From: Patescibacteria group bacterium
GTDB taxonomy: Bacteria > Patescibacteriota > Gracilibacteria > UBA1369 > JAHJTR01
Assembly: GCA_018829865.1 (NCBI GenBank)
Contig: JAHJTR010000226.1
Span: forward strand, 1 to 9,194
Direction: 5' to 3'
DNA: 9,194 nucleotides
Program-made: the position numbers and the translations under genes
Shown: positions 1 through 6,146 of the stretch, in pieces
How the letters are laid out: each line of letters opens with the position of its first letter
Numbering within the stretch: position 1 is the stretch's first letter
The notes under the pieces: generated by a model
What the model was told of the DNA's origin: nothing
Seen by the model: only the letters and a program-made list of their open reading frames with translations
Databases searched by the model: none

Positions 1-666
1 GCAGTTGCCACTTACGTCTTTCCAAAAATTCTGCCACTATTCAGAACCATAGATTTAAAGTTGCCCTTATCTACTCGCCTATTAATATTTGTAGCTGAAA
101 TATTTGATAAATATGGGCTCTATATCTCATTGGCTACCATTGCTATTGTCTTCGTGATTATTACTATTTTACGTCTCGATGCAGTTAAACCCATTACTCA
201 TCGCATCATAATTAGAATTCCCATCATCAAGAATATTATTAAAAATTTCAATTTGGCCAGTTTCACGCGCACTTTTGGAATTTTGCTCGCAAGTGGCATT
301 CCCGTTGATGAAAGTTTAAGAAATTCATCTGATGCCATTAATAATAGAGCTTATAAAAGCGCAATACTCTCTTTTATTCCCGAGGTTCGCAAAGGAAATA
401 ATATTTCTGACGCCATCCTGAATTATCCCAACCTTTTCCCTAAAATCACTTCTCACATGATTCATGTGGGGGAAAGCACAGGCAATTTAGATGAGCTCCT
501 AAAGTATCTTAGTGATTATTATGAGCAGGAGGTTGATAGCGCCATGAAAAATCTATCATCAATTCTTGAACCCGTACTTTTAATTTTTATAGGTTTGGCC
601 GTAGCAACCGTTGCCGTAGCCATTATTTCACCAATTTATCAAATTACTGGAGGCATAAACAGATAA
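1..666 (+). CDS. pilC: Type IV pilus inner-membrane platform protein PilC/GspF, C-terminal half (5' end outside window)
   Basis: The frame is open from base 1, so this is a partial gene with 221 visible residues of a family that usually has about 400. What is seen is the second GspF domain. A membrane segment lies at visible residues ~38-58, followed by a cytoplasmic helical bundle containing SFTRTFGILLASGIPVDESL. The family hallmark HVGESTGNLDELL is at ~155-167, and a final hydrophobic segment is at ~190-212 before the short tail. PilC is the polytopic platform that couples the assembly and retraction ATPases to pilin extraction from the membrane. The ATG-like TTG at 61 is internal, because coding clearly continues upstream of it. 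The gene stops 6 nt before the first minor prepilin, so the two are probably co-transcribed. Assembly and retraction ATPases would be expected upstream but are not visible. Whether this is PilC of a pilus or GspF of a secretion system cannot be told from the protein alone; the pilins downstream favour a pilus. Confidence 0.93.
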   Translation, partial: AVATYVFPKILPLFRTIDLKLPLSTRLLIFVAEIFDKYGLYISLATIAIVFVIITILRLDAVKPITHRIIIRIPIIKNIIKNFNLASFTRTFGILLASGIPVDESLRNSSDAINNRAYKSAILSFIPEVRKGNNISDAILNYPNLFPKITSHMIHVGESTGNLDELLKYLSDYYEQEVDSAMKNLSSILEPVLLIFIGLAVATVAVAIISPIYQITGGINR

Positions 667-672
667 TGATTA

Positions 673-1149
673 ATGAAAAAAACAAAAAAAATAATACAGG
701 GGTTTACTATAGTTGAGTTAATAATTGTTATTTCAATATTTGCAATTCTAGTGGGGACGGTTTTTTATAATTTTGGAGATTTTTTTTCCAATCAACAGCT
801 TAAAACATATGGACAAGATATGGTTCAGTCACTCAGAAAAGCTCAATCTAATGCAACTATGCGCATCAATGATAGTCAATGGGGAGTAGGTTTCGTTGAC
901 ACGGCAAATCAATTTATTTTTTTTAAAGGAGATAATTTTGCAATTCGTGATAGTAATTACGATGAAGTTCATGAATTCCCGGATATCTTATCTTTCGAAA
1001 ATATTTCATTAAATGGAGGAGGGAATACAGTAATTTTTAGCAGAGTAAGTGGAGAGACCACCAATTACGGTAGCCTTGATTTTCAGCTTGATAGTACAAA
1101 AAAATATACAATTAATATTAATCAACTAGGACAAATTGAAATCAACTAA
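673..1149 (+). CDS. Minor prepilin, FimU/GspH (FimT) type
   Basis: This is a 158-residue class III signal prepilin. The basic leader is MKKTKKIIQG, and prepilin peptidase would cut after Gly10 to leave Phe at +1. The +5 glutamate (FTIVE) is present, followed by a hydrophobic helix. The region LRKAQSNATMRINDSQWGVG and the C-terminal pattern of Phe-Ser-Arg, Gly-Glu-Thr, then a strand ending GQIEI match the GspH/FimT/FimU family as I know it. In type II secretion GspH, and in pili FimU, this subunit joins the minor-pilin tip complex to the shaft. Its position as first of four different prepilins matches the fimU-pilV-pilW-pilX order. The ATG at 673 has no Shine-Dalgarno; a GGAGG at 649-653 is too far away. 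The end overlaps the next gene by 14 nt. Confidence is high for a minor prepilin and moderate for the exact subfamily. Confidence 0.88.
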   Translation: MKKTKKIIQGFTIVELIIVISIFAILVGTVFYNFGDFFSNQQLKTYGQDMVQSLRKAQSNATMRINDSQWGVGFVDTANQFIFFKGDNFAIRDSNYDEVHEFPDILSFENISLNGGGNTVIFSRVSGETTNYGSLDFQLDSTKKYTININQLGQIEIN

Positions 1150-4003
1150 AAAAAGATCAAATTTAGAAATTTCAAAAAAACTTTGCGTAAACGGGAAAGG
1201 GCTGTCTTTAGTGGAAGTCATTATAGCAATTGGCATTTTTATCATAATTGCGCCAGCTTTCATCACAATGGTTATCGGTAGTTACTCCAATCTAACCAGG
1301 AGTCAGAATAGGATTGAGTCAGTAGCATTTGCTCAACAGGGGATAGAAGCCACAAGAGCAATGAGAGATTATCAATGGAGTGATCTGCCGGCAGGGACAT
1401 ATGGATTAACAAATAGTAGCGGATACTGGGAGCTATCGGGGTCACAAGATACTTCCGGAAAATACACAAGATCAGTAACCATTTCAGACATCAATCCTTA
1501 CACAAAGGGCATCACCTCAACGATAAACTGGGAGGTTATGGACGGAGTAACAAATTCAATGTTTTTAACTGCCAGACTTACAAACTGGGCTATAACATCT
1601 TTATACAGTTGGATTACAACAACAGAATCTGATTTTAATGGAGGACAAATAAACAGTATTGCAATAACCAACAATGCCGGCGGCGAGATTGAGCTTATGA
1701 ACATAGGAGACTGGTCAAGCGCATCTACCTATCAGAGTATTGATTTAGCCGGGGGCGCCAACGTCCAGGATATTTTTGTCGATACAAATATGCTTTATGT
1801 AATAACCACCCAATACAATAGTGGTAATGAATTTTTTGCCTACGATATTTCAGATATCTCTAGCGGGGTAATAACTCAGGTTGGAGTTGAAGAACTCACC
1901 ACTACCCCAAACAGCATTTGGGTTATAAATGGATATGCATATATCGCAACCAACGATAATAGCTCGGAAGTTATGATTGTAAGACTATCGGATTATTCAC
2001 TTGTCAATTCAATTAATATCCCCACAAATACCAACGCCTTGGGAGTTTATGCCGAAAACGATATTCTTTACGTTGTAACTGACTGGGGCGGAGGAGATGA
2101 GTTTTATGCCTACGATATATCAGATCCCGAAGGAACAATCGGGAGTAGCGAATTATTAGGGTCAGTTAATTTGGATGCAACAATAAATGAAGTGAGAGTA
2201 AAAGATGGTTATGCTTTTTTAGCGACTGAAAACGATGCAGCGGAAATGATGGTTATCAGATTAAGTGATTACACCTATGTAAATTCAATTAATCTAACCA
2301 GCGACGGAGACGGTGCTTGTATTGAGATTTATAGCAACAGCGCTTTTATTGGACGAAGGTACGGTGGAGGCCATGAGTTTTTTGATATTGATATTTCCAA
2401 TCCTGAAGGAACTTTGAGCACAAACGGCAGCGTAAACATCGCCGATGACATTCACGATATTTATGTCGACTATCCGTTCGTTTATGCAGCAGTCGAAAAT
2501 TGGAGCGATAAAGAAATCCAAGTATTTGATTTGCGTGATTATTCGGTTAAAGCCGAAATAGATATTAATGCTTGGACAGCCCCCTCTTCTGTCTGGTTTC
2601 AGGGGGGATATATTTACACAGGTACCGAAGATAATACCGATACGGTACAGGTCATTAACGCAGGACAAGGAGGATGGAGTGAGCCTGAACTAAAGGATAC
2701 ATACAATTTAGGCGGCAGCGGATGGGCGGCAGGATTATACGTATTTGTGGATGGAGATTATGCCTATGTTGGAACCGAGGCCAACTGGTCGGGAAGCTAC
2801 GGCGAATTCTATGTTTTAAATATTTCGACACCCACCAATGTGACTCTTGAAGGCAGTTACAATTTTAATGCGGATGTAAATTCAATCTATGTATCAGGCG
2901 ATTATGCTTATCTGGCAACGACCTCAAATACTCAGGAATTATTAATCCTCGATATTTCCAATAAAGCAAATCCAACATTAGCAGGATCATATAATTCTGA
3001 TGAAGCAAAGGATGGAGAATCAATTTACGTTGTTGGTAATACCGCTTTTCTGGGAACTTTAAATAATTCAGGAGGAAACGATCATGAGTTTTATACTTTG
3101 GATGTCAGCAATAAATCCTCAATTAGCAAACTCGACTCAGTTGAAATATCGGGCAACGTTAATGACATTCATGTCTCGGGTAATTACGCCTATCTGGCAA
3201 CATCTCAAAATTCACGCGAATTGGATATTATAGACATATCCAATACCGGAAATATCAGCCGAGCAGGTTCATATAATCGTAGTGGTACAGGGGACTGCTA
3301 TGCGGTTTATTATGATAATAATTATGCTCATCTTGGGTGTAATGATAACGGCTCCACAGAAGATTATCTGATAATAGATGTTAGCACTCCAGGTACCCCA
3401 TCAAGGACAGGAGGTTTAAATCTGGGAAGCGTGAACCAAGAAGTATTTGTCAGTGGAGATATCGCTTATATTGGAGGTAATTTATGGGAGTCTGAATTGA
3501 TGCTTATAAGTATAGCAACGCCTTCTAGTCCAAGTGTGCTGGCTTCGGTTGCGATTAGTGCCGGATGGGAAGCCACGTACGGCCTGTGGGTTGCAGGCGA
3601 CTATATGTATATTTCAAATGAGGATACAGTTAACGAATTTCAAGTATTTGGTCCAGGTGCGGTTTCAGTGGCTGAAGGCTACGCCAAATGGGGTGCTTTC
3701 ACTTCAGATATATTTGACACCAGTTCTGCGAGCACCACTTTCGATAATATTGCATGGACGCAGGCAGGTACGGGAAGTGTAAAATTTCAAATTCGAACAG
3801 CAAACAGCGAAGCAAATTTATCAGCGGCAACATGGGTCGGCACAGATGGCACAAATGAAACCTTTTACGCAACATCCGGCAGCAGCATTACAGTAGATAC
3901 AGCTTCCACAGGGACTCAATGGGTTCAATTTTTATCCATACTCGAAGGAGACACAACATCAACCCCAATTGTGATGGATGTAACCATTCAATACAGTCAG
4001 TAA
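1136..4003 (+). CDS. Giant PilV/GspI-type prepilin fused to a 14-blade propeller array and C-terminal beta-sandwich; probable pilus-tip adhesin
   Basis: This is a 955-residue protein, whereas PilV/GspI subunits usually have about 120-200. The leader runs to Gly22; the mature end LSLVEVIIAIGIF has Glu at +5. A PilV-like helix follows (SVAFAQQGIEATRAMRD), then a small pilin-type beta domain to ~160 and a strand-rich linker (~160-209) containing ESDFNGGQINSIAITN. Residues ~210-845 hold 14 repeats of 43-50 residues resembling LVIVD/beta-propeller blades, each with a pattern like (V/I)NSIYVSGDYAYLAT followed by EL.I.DIS. Residues ~850-955 form a beta-sandwich-like domain found, from memory, at the end of many bacterial surface proteins. 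The start is TTG at 1136: the frame has no ATG before the leader, AGGA lies at 1128-1131, and the start overlaps the upstream stop by 14 nt, implying translational coupling. Inference: the pilin helix anchors the protein in the tip complex while the propellers face outward, doing the job of PilY1. The ligand is unknown. Confidence 0.87.
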   Translation: MKSTKKRSNLEISKKLCVNGKGLSLVEVIIAIGIFIIIAPAFITMVIGSYSNLTRSQNRIESVAFAQQGIEATRAMRDYQWSDLPAGTYGLTNSSGYWELSGSQDTSGKYTRSVTISDINPYTKGITSTINWEVMDGVTNSMFLTARLTNWAITSLYSWITTTESDFNGGQINSIAITNNAGGEIELMNIGDWSSASTYQSIDLAGGANVQDIFVDTNMLYVITTQYNSGNEFFAYDISDISSGVITQVGVEELTTTPNSIWVINGYAYIATNDNSSEVMIVRLSDYSLVNSINIPTNTNALGVYAENDILYVVTDWGGGDEFYAYDISDPEGTIGSSELLGSVNLDATINEVRVKDGYAFLATENDAAEMMVIRLSDYTYVNSINLTSDGDGACIEIYSNSAFIGRRYGGGHEFFDIDISNPEGTLSTNGSVNIADDIHDIYVDYPFVYAAVENWSDKEIQVFDLRDYSVKAEIDINAWTAPSSVWFQGGYIYTGTEDNTDTVQVINAGQGGWSEPELKDTYNLGGSGWAAGLYVFVDGDYAYVGTEANWSGSYGEFYVLNISTPTNVTLEGSYNFNADVNSIYVSGDYAYLATTSNTQELLILDISNKANPTLAGSYNSDEAKDGESIYVVGNTAFLGTLNNSGGNDHEFYTLDVSNKSSISKLDSVEISGNVNDIHVSGNYAYLATSQNSRELDIIDISNTGNISRAGSYNRSGTGDCYAVYYDNNYAHLGCNDNGSTEDYLIIDVSTPGTPSRTGGLNLGSVNQEVFVSGDIAYIGGNLWESELMLISIATPSSPSVLASVAISAGWEATYGLWVAGDYMYISNEDTVNEFQVFGPGAVSVAEGYAKWGAFTSDIFDTSSASTTFDNIAWTQAGTGSVKFQIRTANSEANLSAATWVGTDGTNETFYATSGSSITVDTASTGTQWVQFLSILEGDTTSTPIVMDVTIQYSQ
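1763..3660 (+). repeat. Fourteen tandem propeller-blade repeats (about 43-50 codons each) inside the giant prepilin
   Basis: Blade starts, in residues of the giant prepilin, are near 210, 258, 301, 350, 395, 439, 483, 531, 581, 628, 675, 721, 767 and 814. Each opens with a hydrophobic strand such as IWV, IYV or LWV, a short turn (DGDYAY, SGNYAY), a variable Asn/Ser/Gly-rich loop, and a strand ending in a DIS-like motif. The even blades of the first half share a variant (VRLSDY, VNSIN) and the odd ones another (EFFAYDIS, PEGT), so the unit of duplication looks like two blades. DNA-level echoes support this: TGCCTACGATAT recurs 270 nt apart (1837 and 2107), AATTCAATTAAT 276 nt apart (2006 and 2282), and TATCTGGCAAC 282 nt apart (2909 and 3191). 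Confidence 0.82.
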
Positions 4004-4011
4004 TAAATATT

Positions 4012-4569
4012 ATGAATTCCACAAAATCTAAAAAAAGCGCATTTACATTAATAGAATTAATTATCTACATTGCTATTGTTTCAATGGTTATGGTAATGCT
4101 GATTGATTTTACTTGGAATATCATTGATGCCGGTACCAGAGTTGAGGTTGCCTCTGAATTAACTCAAAACTCACATCTTGTTATGAAAAAAGTTACAAAT
4201 AAGGTTCGTATGGCCCAGGCTATTATTACAGGTAGCTCAACATTTAATAGTCATCCCGGTACTTTGGTTTTAGATATGCCGGGAAGCGGGACAGATATTA
4301 CATTTGATACCTACATTAAGCAGGTTAGCGTAGGTACAGAGACTGTGAGCATAAGAAAAATTCGTATGCAGGAAGGAGTAGCAGCAGCAATTGATCTAAC
4401 CAGTGATAAAGTTGAAGCAGTAAATTTTGTTTTCCGCAATTTTTCCAGAGGAACAGATGCAAAAAATATTAATTTTGAATGCACTTTAAATTCTGTTAAT
4501 CCTAGCTCAGACACAATTAGAGATAAAAGCATCTCGTTTGAAACATCAGTAACAATTAGAAAAAAATAA
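4012..4569 (+). CDS. Minor prepilin, PilW/GspJ type
   Basis: This is a 185-residue prepilin. The leader MNSTKSKKSA is followed by FTLIELIIYIAIV, giving Phe at +1 and Glu at +5. The residue before the cut is Ala rather than the usual Gly; prepilin peptidases are known to tolerate Ala at -1 in some substrates. The helix continues into SELTQNSHLVMKKVTNKVRMAQAI, the amphipathic stretch typical of GspJ/PilW subunits, followed by a strand-rich domain with a VEAVNFVFRNFS strand and a terminal SISFETSVTIRKK. The reading frame is open back to 3919, but those extra 31 residues would bury the leader and overlap the upstream gene, so ATG 4012, 8 nt after the previous stop, is chosen. No Shine-Dalgarno is visible. 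Role by family and order: a component of the tip complex, next to the PilV- and PilX-type subunits. Subfamily assignment rests largely on position. Confidence 0.87.
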   Translation: MNSTKSKKSAFTLIELIIYIAIVSMVMVMLIDFTWNIIDAGTRVEVASELTQNSHLVMKKVTNKVRMAQAIITGSSTFNSHPGTLVLDMPGSGTDITFDTYIKQVSVGTETVSIRKIRMQEGVAAAIDLTSDKVEAVNFVFRNFSRGTDAKNINFECTLNSVNPSSDTIRDKSISFETSVTIRKK

Positions 4570-4570
4570 T

Positions 4571-4957
4571 ATGATAATAAATAATAAAGGAATAAGCCTA
4601 CTACTGGTAGTAATCATAATTTCAGCAGTAACAATGCTCATTGCTTACTCAGCCACAATTACCGGAGTTGAAGAATCCATAACCGGATTACATCAAAGCA
4701 AAGCCCTGGAAATTTTTTCCGCAACAGATGGTTGCATGGAAGAGGCAATCATCAAAATCAAAAACAGTTCCACTTATACAGGCGAATCTTTAACAATTGG
4801 TGATGTTTCATGTACAATAACTGTCAGTGGTTCTGGAACATCCAGAATCCTTAATATAACAAGCACCATGGAAGGCCTTTATACCCGCGAGATAGAAGCG
4901 GACGTTGACTGGTCATCCACATTCCAGGTCACCGCCTGGCGAGAAATAAGCACCTAA
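4571..4957 (+). CDS. Minor prepilin lacking Glu+5, PilX/GspK type
   Basis: This is a 128-residue protein with a very short leader, MIINNKG, followed by ISLLLVVIIISAVTMLIAYSATITG. The hydrophobic N-terminal helix and a Gly at -1 mark a class III signal, but position +5 is Leu, not Glu. Loss of this glutamate is a known trait of GspK-type pseudopilins, which sit at the extreme tip where no subunit lies above them. The segment ESITGLHQSKALEIFSATDGCMEEAI resembles the PilX-type region after the helix. Two cysteines (in DGCMEEA and DVSCTIT) could form a disulfide. It starts 1 nt after the PilW-type stop, so the two genes are translationally close. It is shorter than GspK, which has a large inserted domain, and closer to PilX in size. 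Inference: the tip initiator of the four-pilin priming complex. It could also be an unrelated small pilin. Confidence 0.8.
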   Translation: MIINNKGISLLLVVIIISAVTMLIAYSATITGVEESITGLHQSKALEIFSATDGCMEEAIIKIKNSSTYTGESLTIGDVSCTITVSGSGTSRILNITSTMEGLYTREIEADVDWSSTFQVTAWREIST

Positions 4958-4966
4958 AAACAAAAA

Positions 4967-5893
4967 ATGTTAGATTTTCTTTTCAGTAAACCATTCGCAA
5001 TACGTATTACAAACAATTTTGTTCAGGTAATGTCTATTGTTGGCAATAAAAAAAAAATCAAAGCAATAAATTTTGCGGAAGAAAAAATCCCCGAAGGAAT
5101 AATAATAAACAACGAGATTATTGATGAAAAAGTATTATCACAAATCATTAAAACTACCCTGGCAAAAGCAAAACCAAATCCAATAAGCTCAAAAAAATGT
5201 ATTTTGGTTTGGCCGGAAAACCTCACATACACGCAATTATTTCCCTCAATAAAACCCGCAACTGACGAAGTATTAAAGAAAGAAATGGAAGAATTGATTA
5301 GCGGTGTCATCCCGATTTCACTTTCTGAATCAAATTACAATTACCAGACCTATACATTTGGTGACAAAAAAGTTGCCTTTATTGCTGTCGCTGAAAAAGA
5401 AAAACTCAATAATTATCAAACGTTTTTAAACAATACATGCGGCTTAAAAGTTGTTGGTATTGAGCCGGAGTTTATCAGCTTAATTAGAAATTTACCGACA
5501 GAATATGTTAAAGGGCAAAGCGCCGCTTTTATCCACACGGAATTCAATTCCATTAACATCATTCTGACCTTCTCCGGTATCATTTTTGACAGCATCCGAG
5601 TTAAATATTCATTAAACCCTAAACAGGTTCTTGCGCACGAGCTCACTAAATCAATCAATTTATTCAGCGAACAAATGAATCAAAAAATAGTCAATATATT
5701 TTTGATCGGAGAGAACGAGTTTGAATCTCTCCTCAATGAAAAATTTCAACTACCAAGAAAACAAATATTAAAATTTAATTTAGATTTAAGCAAAATGAAC
5801 TACAATAATGGTAATAATTTGCATATAATAAGCGGCGCCGCCCTAAAAACCATCGGATTTGAGACAGGTATGCCTATTAATCTATTACAATAA
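4967..5893 (+). CDS. pilM: PilM-like type IV pilus assembly protein with eroded nucleotide-binding motifs
   Basis: This 308-residue protein has no membrane segment and should be cytoplasmic. Family features visible are KIPEGIIINNEIIDEKVLSQIIKTTL (39-64), KKCILVWPENLTYTQLF (76-92), EMEELISGVIPISLSESNYNYQTY (106-129, the PilM counterpart of 'EAE..IP....V..D'), VVGIEPEF (162-169), and a C-terminal ISGAALKTIG where PilM has a GLALR-like helix. PilM is an actin-fold protein that binds the N-terminal peptide of PilN and connects the pilus alignment complex to the motor ATPases. Here the phosphate-1 motif, normally DIG, reads RIT (13-15), and the second, normally DIG, reads HTE (190-192), so ATP binding is doubtful. 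The last residues, INLLQ (304-308), resemble PilN's PilM-binding motif. It lies 9 nt after the PilX-type gene and has no Shine-Dalgarno. A GspL-like cytoplasmic domain is the alternative reading. Confidence 0.82.
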   Translation: MLDFLFSKPFAIRITNNFVQVMSIVGNKKKIKAINFAEEKIPEGIIINNEIIDEKVLSQIIKTTLAKAKPNPISSKKCILVWPENLTYTQLFPSIKPATDEVLKKEMEELISGVIPISLSESNYNYQTYTFGDKKVAFIAVAEKEKLNNYQTFLNNTCGLKVVGIEPEFISLIRNLPTEYVKGQSAAFIHTEFNSINIILTFSGIIFDSIRVKYSLNPKQVLAHELTKSINLFSEQMNQKIVNIFLIGENEFESLLNEKFQLPRKQILKFNLDLSKMNYNNGNNLHIISGAALKTIGFETGMPINLLQ

Positions 5894-5900
5894 ACTATTC

Positions 5901-6101
5901 ATGAAAATTATTTTAACATCAACAAATGGGATCATTATAGGAATAGTTGGAGTTATCTTGGGGTTTTTGCTGGGAAATTTTTTCCTAAAACTTGAGTTGA
6001 ATATGAACGAACTAATGATTCTTTTCATGCTTTTACTGGGAATAGTTATCGCTTTTACAGTTGTGGTAGGTATGATTGGACACCTTAAAAATACAAATTA
6101 A
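5901..6101 (+). CDS. Small two-helix inner-membrane protein in the PilN/PilO position; function unknown
   Basis: This is a 66-residue protein I do not recognise. Helix 1 (~9-30) contains glycines at 10, 14, 17, 21 and 25, a small-residue spacing typical of tightly packed membrane helices. A short acidic/Asn-rich turn (ELNMNE) leads into helix 2 (~37-61), and the tail GHLKNTN is polar and basic. ATG 5901 is 7 nt after the PilM-like stop. The frame is open back to 5859, but an earlier start would place polar, unlikely residues before helix 1 and overlap the previous gene. In most pilus operons pilM is followed by pilN and pilO, each about 180-220 residues with one membrane helix and a periplasmic domain; this protein has neither the length nor such a domain. 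It could be a minimal membrane partner of the PilM-like protein, or merely a hitch-hiking membrane protein. Confidence 0.62.
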   Translation: MKIILTSTNGIIIGIVGVILGFLLGNFFLKLELNMNELMILFMLLLGIVIAFTVVVGMIGHLKNTN

Positions 6102-6103
6102 TA

Positions 6104-6132
6104 TTGTTTAAATAGGCAAAGTATCCTATTTT
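6104..6132 (+). promoter_or_regulatory. Possible promoter for the major pilin genes
   Basis: TTGTTT at 6104-6109 and TATTTT at 6127-6132 are separated by 17 nt in the only sizeable gap (45 nt) between pilus genes. The match to consensus is partial (3 of 6 and 4 of 6) in AT-rich DNA, so chance is a serious alternative. If real, transcription would start near 6140 and leave a very short leader before the start at 6147. A separate promoter would make sense because shaft pilin is normally needed in large excess over minor pilins. Confidence 0.28.
6110..6131 (+). repeat. Inverted repeat between the minor-pilin and major-pilin genes
   Basis: Arms AAATAGG (6110-6116) and CCTATTT (6125-6131) are perfectly complementary, 7 bp each, with an 8-nt loop. 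The U-tract after it is too short and broken (TATAG follows) for a strong intrinsic terminator. It overlaps the candidate promoter, so it could be a weak terminator or attenuator, an operator, or an mRNA processing stem. The symmetry is seen directly; the role is not. Confidence 0.4.
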
Positions 6133-6146
6133 ATAGAAAAATAAAA

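Noticed and set aside
61..63. TTG as the PilC start
   Set aside because: The frame is open to base 1 and the protein would lack the whole first GspF domain; it is a partial gene.
649..653. GGAGG as Shine-Dalgarno for the FimU-type gene
   Set aside because: It is 19 nt from the ATG at 673, too far for normal spacing, and is explained as PilC codons.
2294..2668. 124-residue - strand frame inside the giant prepilin
   Set aside because: It runs antisense to a clear repeat-containing gene, has no recognisable motif and no promoter or start context.
3919..4011. Upstream extension of the PilW-type frame to an ATG at 3919
   Set aside because: It lies inside the end of the giant prepilin gene, adds 31 polar residues before the prepilin leader and would spoil the secretion signal; ATG 4012 fits the family.
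5859..5900. Earlier start for the 66-residue membrane protein
   Set aside because: It overlaps the end of the PilM-like gene and adds residues with no family sense; ATG 5901 directly precedes the membrane helix.
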